Positions 1 through 9,507 of a stretch of DNA of 64,000 nt are shown one piece after another (position 1 is the stretch's first letter; every line of letters starts with the position of its first letter). The notes beneath the pieces were generated by a model. That model had not been told where the DNA came from. It made no database searches and was given only the letters and a program-made list of their open reading frames with translations. This stretch comes from Roseibium album (GTDB taxonomy: Bacteria > Pseudomonadota > Alphaproteobacteria > Rhizobiales > Stappiaceae): positions 563,341 through 627,340 of the forward strand of contig NZ_CXWE01000004.1 in assembly GCF_001404515.1 (NCBI RefSeq), given 5' to 3'. Made by a program: the position numbers and the translations under genes.

Positions 1-1
1 G

Positions 2-655
2 CAGATCTACGGCTTCCGGGACCGGGACAGCAAAGAGAGCGAAAATGGTCCGGCCTGCCCTCTTCAGCCCCAGCTTGCCATGCGTCCGTGGCCGACATTC
101 CGGATGACAATGCGTGGTTTCGCCAAGGCTTATCCTGATGGCAAGGTTTTCATCAACAAACCCTCGAAGAACCCGATACTGTTTTTGTTCGACCTGGCTA
201 TCGAGACCATCTTTTCATCCGAAATTTCCCGCCAGCATCGCGTGAATGCACCCATCATCTCGAACATGAACCGCAACGGCGACGACCGCCTCCACAACAA
301 GACCTATGTCTGGGGCATCGACATAGACGGCGATGTGGTGTGCTGGACGGACGACTTTGTGATCGAAAACGGCAATATCATCAACGCCAAGGTGGGCGGA
401 AAGGATCTTGTTGTCGTATGGGACCCGAAGGTCGAGAGCCTGGGCATCTGGTACAACGATACCGCAGCGCCAGTTACCGACATTGATTTTTTCGGCAAAA
501 CACCGGCCGGAAAACTCACACGGGTCGAAAATGTCCGCCCCGGGATGTTCTGGCACGTGTGGGCCGAGTTCTTTCCCAACACCGAAATCAACCGTACCGG
601 CACAGCTTCAACGAAAAGCGCTCCAGGCGAGACCGCAACGGAGGCAGCTCAGTGA
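2..655 (+). CDS. DUF3179-like protein, 5' end outside window
   Basis: The reading frame is open from the first bases of the window, so the N-terminus is missing; the first in-frame ATG is at 80 but coding continues upstream of it. The visible part has a Trp/Pro-rich stretch followed by AYPDGKVF, then a second block (YVWGIDIDGDVVCW, then LVVVWDP) and a C-terminal FWHVWAEFFPNTEI. These resemble the alternating blocks of DUF3179 proteins, whose biochemical role is unknown. The tail after residue 175 is Thr/Ala-rich and probably disordered. It is followed 118 nt later by a sulfatase on the same strand, which may share its transcript. Family assignment is from memory of the pattern and is moderate. 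Confidence 0.55.
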   Translation, partial: QIYGFRDRDSKESENGPACPLQPQLAMRPWPTFRMTMRGFAKAYPDGKVFINKPSKNPILFLFDLAIETIFSSEISRQHRVNAPIISNMNRNGDDRLHNKTYVWGIDIDGDVVCWTDDFVIENGNIINAKVGGKDLVVVWDPKVESLGIWYNDTAAPVTDIDFFGKTPAGKLTRVENVRPGMFWHVWAEFFPNTEINRTGTASTKSAPGETATEAAQ

Positions 656-773
656 ACAATCTGTCCCAAAGCCGATCCGGGCGATGCAACGGTGCAATTT
701 GCAACACCCCCAAATCAGCAAAAATCGATCAGTTTCAGAAACTTGCGTTTACAACACCTCGTGGGAGCCAGGC

Positions 774-2438
774 ATGAGAAAACTGCTGACGGCAATGACA
801 TTCGCTCTGTTGGTCACCTCGGCACAGGCCCAAGACGCCCCGATCGCACATGATGCGGAGTTTTACATCCTGCAGGCCCAACACGCCGATCAATGGACCA
901 AGGATGACGCGGCCGTAGACGCTGCATTGGCACAATTCCGAGCCGGCAACGATGGCAAACCACCCAACATCTTGAGCATACTTGTTGACGACATGGGCTT
1001 CGGTGACATGGGCATTCCGGAGCTGAACGCCGTTCGCGGCTACGAGACGCCCAACATAAACCAGTTGGCCGACGAAGGCATGCGCATGGTGCGCATGTAC
1101 ACCGAACCCTCGTGTACGCCGACGCGGGTTGCACAGATGACCGGCCGCCTGCCGGTACGCATGGGGATGGGCGACACCAGCGTGGACATCTCCGGGTTCG
1201 GTCTTCCAGGCAACGAAGTGACCTTGGCAGAAGTCCTGAGTGAGGGCGGTTACAGCACATCGCATGTCGGCAAATGGCACATGGGCGACATCCCGGAAAG
1301 CTGGGCCATGAACCAAGGTTTCGACTATGCACAGCACGCCGTTCACCAGCAGGGACAGCTGACGATTTTCCACGACGACGCCATCCGCGAACAGGTTTCC
1401 GTCGGAATTGCCGACTTCGATCCGGCCTACACTCTGGACGATCTCTTCAGGCCCGATGCCTCGGCGATGGCAACCGTTATCGAGGGCAAGCCGGGTGAGC
1501 CGGTTCGCGAAATTCGAATGGCAGCAGGCGAGCGCTGGACGGCCGCAAAATATGACGAGATGAATCAGGCATTCCAGGACAAGACACTGGATGAGCTGCG
1601 CCGACTGGCGGGTGAGAACGAGCCATTCTTCCTGCAATACTGGCCAATGATACCGCTCGACAATACGCGCACCGGACGGGACGGTCCAGACAGCCCGAAC
1701 GGTGGTCTTTATGCTGACAAGATGCAACTCCTGGATACCTGGGTTGGCGACATCATGAACGAGTTGGATACCCTGGGCATTGCGGACAATACGATTGTCG
1801 TGCTCATGGGTGACAACGGTCACTTCACGAAATATGCCCCGCAATCCGGATTTACGCCGATGATTTACAAAGGTGGCAAGGGCGATACCAGCGAGGGTGG
1901 CGTCCGGGTCGACGCCTTCATCAAGTGGCCCGGAATGATCGCGCCAGACTCCATGGTGAACAACATCATCCATGTATCCGACCTCTATACGACCCTGTCT
2001 CGCTTTGCCGGAGCGGATCAGTTCATTCCAAGAGACAGGTTGGTGGACGGGGTCGACCAGTCCGCGTCACTCCTTTTTGACGACGAAAGCAAGGGACGGC
2101 GGGACCATGTCATCGTCTATTCGATCAGCACACCCAAAGCGATCGTGAAAGACAAGTTGCGGCTGAACCTGCCAGGCCCCGGCGAGAGCCCTATCCTCGC
2201 AGAATTCTTCGATCTCTATCGCGACACCCATGAGAAATATCCTGTCTCCACCGAGGTGGGTGCATGGGGTGGCCAGGAATTTGTCCGCATCCTCGGACGG
2301 CATATGGCGCGCAAGGAAAAATATCCGGATGGGCCTCCGGCCTACGGGGTTCCTTATGAAGGGATCGAAAACCTGCGGCAGGAAACGCAGGCTGCGGTCG
2401 AAGCCTTTGCAATCAAGCGTGGATCCGTGACGAAATAA
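774..2438 (+). CDS. Secreted sulfatase (arylsulfatase family)
   Basis: A 554-residue type I sulfatase that hydrolyses sulfate esters, probably in the periplasm or outside the cell. The ATG at 774 is chosen because it begins a clean signal peptide (MRKLLTAMTFALLVTSAQAQ); the longer frame upstream is an overlap with the preceding gene. The metal-binding start of the fold is NILSILVDDMGFGDMG (residues 65-80). Cys114 in CTPTR, followed by VAQMTGR, is the sulfatase signature whose Cys is oxidised to formylglycine, so a formylglycine-generating enzyme is needed elsewhere. GKWHMG and MGDNGHFTKY are further active-site segments. The natural substrate cannot be read from the sequence; algal sulfated polysaccharides or sulfate esters are guesses. 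Confidence 0.9.
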   Translation: MRKLLTAMTFALLVTSAQAQDAPIAHDAEFYILQAQHADQWTKDDAAVDAALAQFRAGNDGKPPNILSILVDDMGFGDMGIPELNAVRGYETPNINQLADEGMRMVRMYTEPSCTPTRVAQMTGRLPVRMGMGDTSVDISGFGLPGNEVTLAEVLSEGGYSTSHVGKWHMGDIPESWAMNQGFDYAQHAVHQQGQLTIFHDDAIREQVSVGIADFDPAYTLDDLFRPDASAMATVIEGKPGEPVREIRMAAGERWTAAKYDEMNQAFQDKTLDELRRLAGENEPFFLQYWPMIPLDNTRTGRDGPDSPNGGLYADKMQLLDTWVGDIMNELDTLGIADNTIVVLMGDNGHFTKYAPQSGFTPMIYKGGKGDTSEGGVRVDAFIKWPGMIAPDSMVNNIIHVSDLYTTLSRFAGADQFIPRDRLVDGVDQSASLLFDDESKGRRDHVIVYSISTPKAIVKDKLRLNLPGPGESPILAEFFDLYRDTHEKYPVSTEVGAWGGQEFVRILGRHMARKEKYPDGPPAYGVPYEGIENLRQETQAAVEAFAIKRGSVTK

Positions 2439-2453
2439 AGCCTGGAGGATGTC

Positions 2454-2786
2454 ATGATCGACAGGGAGCGGCGAACTCTCAAGGTCTCCAAAAGTCTTGC
2501 TGCCGCAGTCGCGGTGATAACTTTCACAGCAGGTCTGTTTCTGGAGATCAGGCGTGACACCGCCACACGGTCGTTATCCGCACCTGCGGTGACGACCGCG
2601 GCGGCACAAAAGCCAGGAACCGTACGTCGATCTGCACGCCGTACCGTGCGCCGAACAACGCGGAGAGTGAATGCCTTGCCGTCCGGATGCAGCAAAGTCG
2701 TGGTCGATGGTGTTGCATATCAGCAATGCGGCGGGAGTTATTACCTCGCGGACGGTAGCGGTTACGTTATTGTTGTGTTTGAATAA
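2454..2786 (+). CDS. Small basic exported or membrane-anchored protein, unknown function
   Basis: A 110-residue protein with a good GGAGG ribosome site 7 nt before the ATG. Residues 12-32 form one hydrophobic segment (signal anchor or signal peptide). A strongly basic linker rich in RR and RT pairs follows (about 56-72). The C-terminus has a compact CSKVVVDGVAYQQCGG motif with two cysteines that could form a disulfide, then alternating aromatic and hydrophobic residues. It starts 15 nt after the sulfatase and is probably in the same transcript. I do not recognise the family. The basic linker could bind an acidic surface polymer, but that is a guess. Confidence 0.65.
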   Translation: MIDRERRTLKVSKSLAAAVAVITFTAGLFLEIRRDTATRSLSAPAVTTAAAQKPGTVRRSARRTVRRTTRRVNALPSGCSKVVVDGVAYQQCGGSYYLADGSGYVIVVFE

Positions 2787-2841
2787 AAAAACCGATTCAT
2801 CTGTAGGTGAACCGTGAAAATGCTGAGAAGGGCAAGAATTC

Positions 2842-3678
2842 ATGCGTAAAAATTACAATATCTCGAAATTGCTCCGAGATCTTGGATTGATTTTATTCGC
2901 AGCCGGGTTGCCTTTGACCATGGTGCAAGCTGCTGACCTGCCACCATCACCTATCGTGGAAACCTATCCCGCCAACGATCGGATCAACCGGACCTGGGAG
3001 TTCCTGATTGCGCCTTATTTCGTGGCGGCAAACATTACCGGAACGACGCAGGTCGGACGTTTGCCAAGCACGGATATCGACGTCGGCACTGACGATATTC
3101 TTGAAAATCTGCGATTTGGTGCAATGGTTCGCGCCGAAGCGCTTTATCAGCAGAAATTCGGCGCGATGCTGGACGTTGCCTACATGGGGCTTGGTGCGTC
3201 GGCGGATTCGCGCGTTGGCGGCGGACGGATCAGCGTCGGGGTTGACCAGCTCATCGTCGAAGGCATGCTGTTCTATCGCGTCCACAACTCTCCTCAGACT
3301 TCGGTCGACCTCTATGCCGGGGGGCGCTATTGGGACATCAACCTCGACCTGAACGCCAACGGAACATTTGCCGGCAGTTTCGACATCTCAAGAGGCGACG
3401 ACTGGATCGACCCGGTCATCGGCATACGCGCTATCCATCAGTTCAATGACAAATGGTCTGCGAATGCCAGGGGTGATATCGGCGGTTTTGGTGTTGCTTC
3501 CGACTTCTCCTGGAACGTTCAGGCAGGTGTCGGCTACCACTTCAACCAGACCTGGTCGGCCCACCTGCAGTACAAGGCGCTGAGCGTCGACTACGACAAC
3601 GACAAATCCGGTGCGAACAGGTTCGCATACGATACCATCACGCATGGGCCGCTGCTCGGTGTCGCCGCCCGCTTTTAG
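2842..3678 (+). CDS. Outer-membrane beta-barrel protein
   Basis: A 278-residue protein with a signal peptide ending near AADLPP (about residue 33). Many short amphipathic strands with alternating polar and aromatic residues follow (for example APYFVAANITGT, GAMVRAEALYQQ, VDLYAGGRYWDINLDL, AGVGYHFNQTWSAHLQYKAL). It ends in Phe (LLGVAARF), the usual C-terminal signal of barrels assembled by the BAM machinery. The layout resembles small 8- to 12-strand porin-like or OmpA-like barrels without a periplasmic domain. It is the last gene of the rightward group and ends at a bidirectional terminator before the efflux genes. Specific transport or binding role unknown. Confidence 0.8.
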   Translation: MRKNYNISKLLRDLGLILFAAGLPLTMVQAADLPPSPIVETYPANDRINRTWEFLIAPYFVAANITGTTQVGRLPSTDIDVGTDDILENLRFGAMVRAEALYQQKFGAMLDVAYMGLGASADSRVGGGRISVGVDQLIVEGMLFYRVHNSPQTSVDLYAGGRYWDINLDLNANGTFAGSFDISRGDDWIDPVIGIRAIHQFNDKWSANARGDIGGFGVASDFSWNVQAGVGYHFNQTWSAHLQYKALSVDYDNDKSGANRFAYDTITHGPLLGVAARF

Positions 3679-3700
3679 TTGAAACAGGCATGTGTCACCG

Positions 3701-3724
3701 GAAGCCGCCGACTTTGGCGGCTTC
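3701..3724. terminator. Bidirectional stem-loop between convergent genes
   Basis: A perfect 9-bp stem (GAAGCCGCC / GGCGGCTTC) with a 6-nt loop lies between the stop of the outer-membrane protein gene and the stop of the RND pump gene. Neither side has a long T run, so it may act as an mRNA 3' stabiliser or weak terminator for both. Confidence 0.6.
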
Positions 3725-3746
3725 GTCAATTTAAGGGGACCATGCA

Positions 3747-6700
3747 TCAAGCCGGTGCGACTTCAACAGTTGGAGATTTTCCGAAAACTATCCTTCGGAC
3801 ATCCTGCGAGATCGCCAGCAGCACCGGTATCAGGATCAGGGTGATCAAGGTCGCGAAAATCTCGCCATAGGCCAGGGAAACAGCCGCCGGGATAAGATAG
3901 CGGGCCTGCTCGGATGTTTCGCTCATGAGCGGCAACAGCCCGACAACGGTGGTTGCGGTCGTCAGAAAAATAGCCTGAAAGCGGTCCACGCCGCATCTGA
4001 ACGTTGCTTCCTCACTCGGCATCCCCTCTTCCCTGGACTGGACATAGAACGTCATCATGACGAGCGAGTCACTCACCACAACCCCGATCAATGCCAGCAC
4101 GCCAAAAAATGACAGGAGTGAAAACGGCAGGTCCATGATTGCGTGGCCTATGACCGCTCCGACAAATCCGAACGGAACCACGGACATGATAATCAGCGGC
4201 TTCCAATAGGATTTGAGCGGTACTGCCATCAGAATGTAGATCAGGAGACAGGCAATGATGACGGCGCGCAGAAGACCACCTCTCATTTCGCCAATCTCTT
4301 CCAGCTCACCGCCCCTGTCGATTGCGATACCCGGATACTTTTCTTCCAGTTCCCCGGTGAACCCGCCGAACAGTGCCTGGCCGATCTCTTCCGGTGATAC
4401 GACTTCGCGATTCACGTCGGCCAGCACGGTCGCAACAAGATCGCCATTCCGGCGCTGGACCTTCTCCGATACATATCGTGGCTCAATTTCCGCAACGGTC
4501 GAAAGCGATATCCAGTCCCCTTTCTCACTCTTCAGCCGGAGTGCCATCAGGTCTTCGATACGGTCACGAGAATCTCGTGAATTGCGCACCACGACCCGGA
4601 CTTCGGAGGTACCCCGCTGAATGCGCTGCGCTTCTCCGCCGCCGAATGCATAGCCGATCTGGCTTGCCAGACGTTCGGAAGTAAATCCGAGCGCACGTGC
4701 TTCAGGTTTCAGTCTGAGCCTGAGTTCCGGCTGCCCGGTCAGGAAGGTATCGCGGACGTTTGACACTCCCTCGAACCTTGCCAGCCGCTCTTGCAGATCC
4801 AGACTGGCATCTGCCAAAAGCCCCTTGTCCGGACCGATCAGTCGGATCCGGAACCCTCCGCCGAAATCCTCAAATGCGGAAAATGTGAGTTCCGACACCC
4901 CTTCCAGGGGACCGACGCGCTGTTTCCAGTTTTCAAGAACGTCCGATGTGGACAGTTCGGGCCTTGCTTCGGAAGGCGTCAGCTCCAGGTAAAGCTCTGC
5001 AGACGCCGTTCCATTCAGAAACGCAAAGAGGTGCGCAACCGGGCCTGCCCCTTCAGCAGTGTGCAAGGCCGGATCTTTGTTCAGGGCCAGCCCCGCCTCC
5101 TCAAGGATGGCAACATTGCGTTTCGTCAGATGTGCCGGAGCGCGTTGATCCATGGTCAGGGAAACGGAGATGACCTGGCCGGGGACATTGGGGAAGAACG
5201 TGGACTTGATCTGGCCTTTTCCCATCAGGCCGAAAACCAGCGTTGCCACCGCGACAAAAACAACGAGAACGGCGTACCGGTTTGCAAGCGACCACTTGAG
5301 CACAGGCGCATAGACCCGGTCCCTGAACCCCATCAGGCATCCGCGTGCAAAACCCTGAAAACGCGCCCACCCTCGTGAGAGCGGGTTCGACTTTCCTGTT
5401 TCATCCATGGAAATGTGAGCAAGGTGCGCCGGCAGGATAAGCTTGCTCTCCAGCAGCGAGAACAACAGCGCCAGTATGACGACGCCTGCAAAACCCGCCA
5501 GAACTTTGCCCAGGGGACTGTCGATCAGCAGCATCGGAAAGAACGCCGCTATTGTCGTGAGCACGCCGAAAACCGTGGCCGTCGAAACCCGCGCGACCCC
5601 GGCCTCGGTGCCGCGCAAGGGATCAACGTGACGTTTTCGCTGCTCGTGCACGCTTTCACCCACAACAACGGCATCGTCCACCAGAATGCCCAGCACGATG
5701 ATGAAACCGAACGTGGTGATATCGTTGAGCGAATAGTCGACCCAGCCCGTGGTCGACACGGCCAGCGCCCCCGCAATGGAAATCGGAATCCCCATTGCGA
5801 CCCAGAAGGCGAGTTTTACATTCAAAAAGACGGCCAGCATCAAAGCCACAAGGACAAGACCCTGAATCGCGCTGTTGCTCAGAAGTTCCAGGCGATCTGA
5901 AATGTAATCGCGGGAGTTGCCCCAGACGGCAATTTCGACGCCTTCTGGCAGGGTCCGTTCAACTTCGCCAACAATGGCGTCGGCAGCCTCCGAGACGCGC
6001 AGCAGATTATCCTTGCGCCCGATCAGGACTTCCATGCCGACCGATGGTTGACGATTGAAGCGGGTTTCAATGTCGATTTCTTCAAATCCGTCAGTGATTT
6101 TCGCAATGTCACCAAGCAAGGTCGTCGTTCCGTCAGGCCATCTGACAACGGGAATGTCCTGGTAGTCCCGTAGCGAATTTGCCTGACTGTCGGCTCGCAG
6201 CGAGATGTATCCCCCTTCCGTTCGCAAGGTTCCGCCTTGAAAATAGAGCGACGTTTCCCGGATACGTGTCATGACATCTGCAAGTGTGAGGTTCAGGCGC
6301 TCCAGTGTGCCGGGCAGAAACTCGATGGCAATTTCCTGATCCTGCAGGCCCCAGTTGTTGACCCGGGAGATTTCAGGACTGGCAAGCAGATCGGCCCTGA
6401 GCCCGCGGGCAATTTTCTGCAAGGACTTGAGATCGGTTTCGCCGAAGACCTGAACATAAAGAGCCGGCACATCGAAATTGTTGGTCTCGATCACCGGTCG
6501 ACGGGCATCTGTCGGAAGATCTGCCAGTCCGTCGATCTTCAAGCGGACGTTGTCGAGCAGTTTTTGCAGGTCGTATCCGTTGTTTTTCTGAATTGAAACC
6601 AGCGAAAAGCCCGGTTCGGAGGTCGACCGGACGGCCTTGACACCTTCGAGCCCCTCGATCGCCTTTTCCATCTTTTGCGTGATCTGCTCGTCGACCTGTG

Positions 6701-6872
6701 CCGTGTAGGCATTGGGGAAGAAAGTCGACACGGTCACCGTATCGGCCGGAATTTTCGGAAAACCTTCTATTCGGATCGTCAGGAGCGATGTCACGCCGGC
6801 AATCAGTATGAAAACCATCAACAGGTTTGCTGCCACCGGATTGCGGATAAACCAGTTTGTGAGCCAGGTCAT
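3747..6872 (-). CDS. RND-family efflux pump, inner-membrane subunit
   Basis: A 1041-residue resistance-nodulation-division transporter of the AcrB/HAE-1 type that would drive proton-coupled drug or solute export through a tripartite channel. The N-terminus has the usual first transmembrane helix (IRNPVAANLLMVFILIAGV), followed by a porter domain, five central helices with the GILVDDAVVVGE-type helix 4 (about residues 395-410), a second porter domain and a second helical half with VVSDSLVMMTF. Length fits the family. Its start overlaps the stop of the adaptor gene by 4 nt, so the two are translationally coupled. No outer-membrane channel gene is nearby; it must use a TolC homologue encoded elsewhere. 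Confidence 0.93.
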   Translation of the reverse strand: MTWLTNWFIRNPVAANLLMVFILIAGVTSLLTIRIEGFPKIPADTVTVSTFFPNAYTAQVDEQITQKMEKAIEGLEGVKAVRSTSEPGFSLVSIQKNNGYDLQKLLDNVRLKIDGLADLPTDARRPVIETNNFDVPALYVQVFGETDLKSLQKIARGLRADLLASPEISRVNNWGLQDQEIAIEFLPGTLERLNLTLADVMTRIRETSLYFQGGTLRTEGGYISLRADSQANSLRDYQDIPVVRWPDGTTTLLGDIAKITDGFEEIDIETRFNRQPSVGMEVLIGRKDNLLRVSEAADAIVGEVERTLPEGVEIAVWGNSRDYISDRLELLSNSAIQGLVLVALMLAVFLNVKLAFWVAMGIPISIAGALAVSTTGWVDYSLNDITTFGFIIVLGILVDDAVVVGESVHEQRKRHVDPLRGTEAGVARVSTATVFGVLTTIAAFFPMLLIDSPLGKVLAGFAGVVILALLFSLLESKLILPAHLAHISMDETGKSNPLSRGWARFQGFARGCLMGFRDRVYAPVLKWSLANRYAVLVVFVAVATLVFGLMGKGQIKSTFFPNVPGQVISVSLTMDQRAPAHLTKRNVAILEEAGLALNKDPALHTAEGAGPVAHLFAFLNGTASAELYLELTPSEARPELSTSDVLENWKQRVGPLEGVSELTFSAFEDFGGGFRIRLIGPDKGLLADASLDLQERLARFEGVSNVRDTFLTGQPELRLRLKPEARALGFTSERLASQIGYAFGGGEAQRIQRGTSEVRVVVRNSRDSRDRIEDLMALRLKSEKGDWISLSTVAEIEPRYVSEKVQRRNGDLVATVLADVNREVVSPEEIGQALFGGFTGELEEKYPGIAIDRGGELEEIGEMRGGLLRAVIIACLLIYILMAVPLKSYWKPLIIMSVVPFGFVGAVIGHAIMDLPFSLLSFFGVLALIGVVVSDSLVMMTFYVQSREEGMPSEEATFRCGVDRFQAIFLTTATTVVGLLPLMSETSEQARYLIPAAVSLAYGEIFATLITLILIPVLLAISQDVRRIVFGKSPTVEVAPA

Positions 6873-8002
6873 TCGCCCTGTCCTCCGCTTACCGGTGCCA
6901 CCACTTGCCCCGGAAGATAAGCACTCATGGGAAGCCGGACGATCCGCAACACGTCTCCTGTGGACGCATCGTCTGGCGCTTTCACGACAACATCTCCGCT
7001 GTTGCGGAACAACGCGGAGGCTTCGTATCTTTGCAATCGGTCAGCCGGATCGACAAACCAGACAAAACCGTTTTGCGTCAGCGCGCTTTCGGGAATCCGG
7101 AGCGTGTTTTCGACCTGTTGCCCCTGCAGGGCAACGCGGACAAACTGTCCGGGCAAGGCAAGTGTTTCTGCGGACCTGTCCACCTCGAGGAAGAGCTGGT
7201 ATCTGCGCGACTGAGGTTCGAGGAAACCTCCGCCGCGCTTCACCTTTGCGGTTCCGATATGAGAACCGGCGTCGTCAAAGAGATCCGCGCGCCCGTCTTC
7301 CCAGTTTGCCGCCAGCAATCTCCACTCATTCGGGGAAAGAGACACGCGTATGTCCAGTTGGCTGTCATCAAGCAAGGAAAACAGCACGTCCCCCTCGTTG
7401 ACTGATTGTCCTGGGCTGACGCGCCGCTTCGTCACGATCGCATTGAACGGGGCCCTGATTGTCGTTGACCGCAAATCGAACTCAGCGGCGCCAACACGTG
7501 CCTCGGCGGCCGCGACGGATTGCTCGGCAACCCGGACCTCCGGCAGGTGAATGGCCATTTCCGGCGGTACTTCGTCCGGATTGACCGCTCGCCAGTCCTT
7601 CAGCGCGATGTCGCGCTTGTTTTCTTTCTGACGCAGCCCGAATTCGGCATTCTTGAGCGTATGGCGTGCTTCTTCAACACTTGCGAGAAATGGAGCTTCC
7701 TCCAGCGTCAGAAGGACGGTGTCGCCGGGAACCCTCGATCCGCCCAGCGCCAATGGAGAAATATCCTTGACGATCCCTGCAACGCGAGAGCGCAAGTCGA
7801 CCTGCCAGCGCGGTACGACCTCCGCAAAAACCGATATGGTTCCCGCGTGGTTGCCAATCCTGGCGTCAACGACGGTCACGGGTCTCGGGGCCACCTCGGC
7901 ACCCGTTTCGGTGACTTCGGCAACATCTTCAAGCGTTTCCAGATAAAGAACAACGCCGACAAGGGCCACAAGGGCCAGCACGATCCAGATTGCCTTTCTC
8001 AT
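6869..8002 (-). CDS. Periplasmic adaptor (membrane fusion protein) of the RND pump
   Basis: A 377-residue HlyD/AcrA-type adaptor linking the RND pump to an outer-membrane channel. The ATG at 8002 is chosen because it begins a membrane anchor (MRKAIWIVLALVALVGVVLYLETL) and has an AAGGAG ribosome site; upstream codons overlap the preceding gene. The order is lipoyl half-motif (VDLRSRVAGIVKDI), an alpha-helical hairpin (about 120-195), the second lipoyl half (IRAPFNAIVTKRRVSPGQSV), then beta-barrel and membrane-proximal domains (LPGQFVRVALQGQ). It overlaps the DUF2147 gene upstream and the pump gene downstream by 4 nt each. Confidence 0.9.
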   Translation of the reverse strand: MRKAIWIVLALVALVGVVLYLETLEDVAEVTETGAEVAPRPVTVVDARIGNHAGTISVFAEVVPRWQVDLRSRVAGIVKDISPLALGGSRVPGDTVLLTLEEAPFLASVEEARHTLKNAEFGLRQKENKRDIALKDWRAVNPDEVPPEMAIHLPEVRVAEQSVAAAEARVGAAEFDLRSTTIRAPFNAIVTKRRVSPGQSVNEGDVLFSLLDDSQLDIRVSLSPNEWRLLAANWEDGRADLFDDAGSHIGTAKVKRGGGFLEPQSRRYQLFLEVDRSAETLALPGQFVRVALQGQQVENTLRIPESALTQNGFVWFVDPADRLQRYEASALFRNSGDVVVKAPDDASTGDVLRIVRLPMSAYLPGQVVAPVSGGQGE

Positions 8003-8460
8003 GTGCAAGGCTCCTTGAAAGTCTCGATCTTTTGCCAGGTCAGCTTGTGCGTTTTCGTTCGCCGCGCTTCGAAAACGCGTAACTCGAGAGCGTGTCCCAC
8101 GAAGTTCGCCTGAGGGTCGTGGACTTGCCCGGTCTCGGGATCCAGAATTTTCCCGTCCTGCCAGAATTGGTTCCCGTCGCCTGACTGCAGGTCCCAGATC
8201 AAGGGCAATCCGCACAGCTCGGAGCGGTAGCGTTCGAGTTCGGTATTACTGGTCGCGCCTGGCAAACCCACAATTATCCCGCAGAGTTTCACACTGCCCG
8301 CTTCACAGGCGCCGATGGCAACGACGACACTCTTGTCTCCGTTAAGCCAATAGCCTTCCGGTGGTGTCCCGGCTTCAACAAGCCCTGGCAGCAACGAAAT
8401 GAAGGAGGCGAAGGAAAGAACTGCAAGCAAACGGTCTGGCTTGATCGCCATATCAGGCAT
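7999..8460 (-). CDS. DUF2147-family exported protein
   Basis: A 153-residue protein with a signal peptide (to about LVEAGTPPEG). The mature part follows the DUF2147 pattern: GYWLNGDKSVVVAIGAC, VKLCGIIVGLPG, then a pair of Cys, FWQDGKILDPETGQVHDP, and a C-terminal TWQKIE. Members are small periplasmic beta-rich proteins of unknown function. Here it lies inside an efflux operon, overlapping both neighbours, so it may be an accessory of the pump or respond to the same envelope stress. It has four cysteines in the mature part that could form disulfides. Confidence 0.75.
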   Translation of the reverse strand: MPDMAIKPDRLLAVLSFASFISLLPGLVEAGTPPEGYWLNGDKSVVVAIGACEAGSVKLCGIIVGLPGATSNTELERYRSELCGLPLIWDLQSGDGNQFWQDGKILDPETGQVHDPQANFVGHALELRVFEARRTKTHKLTWQKIETFKEPCT

Positions 8461-9316
8461 TTGAGTATCCGTCGTTGTCAGAGTTGATACGTGAGATGAT
8501 TTCGCTGAGGCGTGACCAGCTCTGAAGCGCGACCGGAAGCATCAGTGCTGCTTCGACATACTCCCAGGAATAGCTTGCGATCGAGAAGATCTGGCCGGCT
8601 GTCACGTCCGGAATTCCGGCACCCTGGAAGAGATTGAAAGCGACAAAGGCGATTTGAAGTAGAAAAATCCCGCCATAAACGAGTGCTTCCGTATCCGATA
8701 TGGAAACTTCGTGTCTGCGCAATGCTCGCAGATGACGGAACACGCCAAGCCGGTTTCCTGCGGCAAGCAGATCAACCTGCTGTTCCTTTTGTTCGTTCAG
8801 TCTGGCGTTGAAACGGTAGAACCGATGGTGGAAGCAGCCATAAACGGCAATCATGCCGATCACGACGATGACAGCAGAAACACCCAGCCGGATGTCGAAA
8901 TAGGTCAGGATGGCAAAACTGACTGCGATCTGGATAACCGCGGTGATCAGTTCAGGCGCGTCCGTTTCCAGAAAGTCGACCAGCTCCCTGGACATGTCGA
9001 TCCGCGCGCTGCGCTTGGAGACCTGGAGAGATGACGTTCTTTTCTGGAGTTGCGAACCCAGATGCAGCCGGATGGTGCCATAGGTCCGCGTGTCGTATAA
9101 CCTGCGCGCAACGGCGATGATCCCCAGCACGACAAGAATGGACATCATCCAGAACAGCTCGGTCATCTGCCCTTTCAGCAACCCATCGATAGTCCTGCCG
9201 ATAAGCAAGGGGACAAACGCAATCAGCACATTTTCGACAAGGACAATGCCCCAGGTCAGCGCGATCCGGCTTCTGAATGTTCGCAGAATAAATGGAAGAT
9301 CAATTTTTATGTGCAT
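8453..9316 (-). CDS. ABC-transporter six-helix membrane domain without ATPase
   Basis: A 287-residue protein with about six transmembrane helices (WGIVLVENVLIAFVPLLIG, FWMMSILVVLGIIAVA, a helix pair near 125-165, and two near 205-250) and the cytoplasmic coupling segments of an ABC exporter membrane domain. There is no Walker A, signature or Walker B sequence and the gene ends right after the membrane domain. This matches the stand-alone six-TM ABC domain family (Pfam ABC_membrane_3, from memory). It is the first gene of the efflux operon, divergent from the TetR gene and overlapping the DUF2147 gene by 8 nt. Whether it pairs with an ATPase elsewhere or works without one is unknown. Confidence 0.78.
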   Translation of the reverse strand: MHIKIDLPFILRTFRSRIALTWGIVLVENVLIAFVPLLIGRTIDGLLKGQMTELFWMMSILVVLGIIAVARRLYDTRTYGTIRLHLGSQLQKRTSSLQVSKRSARIDMSRELVDFLETDAPELITAVIQIAVSFAILTYFDIRLGVSAVIVVIGMIAVYGCFHHRFYRFNARLNEQKEQQVDLLAAGNRLGVFRHLRALRRHEVSISDTEALVYGGIFLLQIAFVAFNLFQGAGIPDVTAGQIFSIASYSWEYVEAALMLPVALQSWSRLSEIISRINSDNDGYSNA

Positions 9317-9442
9317 TGCCTAAACGTCTCAAATCAACTGAAATCCCTTTGAAAAGGGAAACCAAACGAGTGACCGCCGCTCTGGCGGGGCGAGCCGGGT
9401 CGCATTGCACGGCGACAAAAAGGCCCCTATTAGATTATGAGC

Positions 9443-9454
9443 GAACGATCGTTC
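9443..9454. promoter_or_regulatory. Palindromic TetR-type operator in divergent promoter region
   Basis: A perfect 12-bp palindrome, GAACGATCGTTC, lies 127 nt upstream of the efflux operon start (9316) and 54 nt upstream of the TetR gene start (9508). It is the type of site bound by TetR/AcrR repressors and is placed to control both directions. Binding by the adjacent regulator is inferred from position. Confidence 0.65.
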
Positions 9455-9507
9455 ATTATGTAGTAATGAAATTCGAGAGTGCCAATGCACAAAACGAGAA
9501 AAGTCGG

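Noticed and set aside
735..1973. 412-codon leftward frame
   Set aside because: Lies fully antisense to the sulfatase gene, which has catalytic motifs; no ribosome site or family resemblance.
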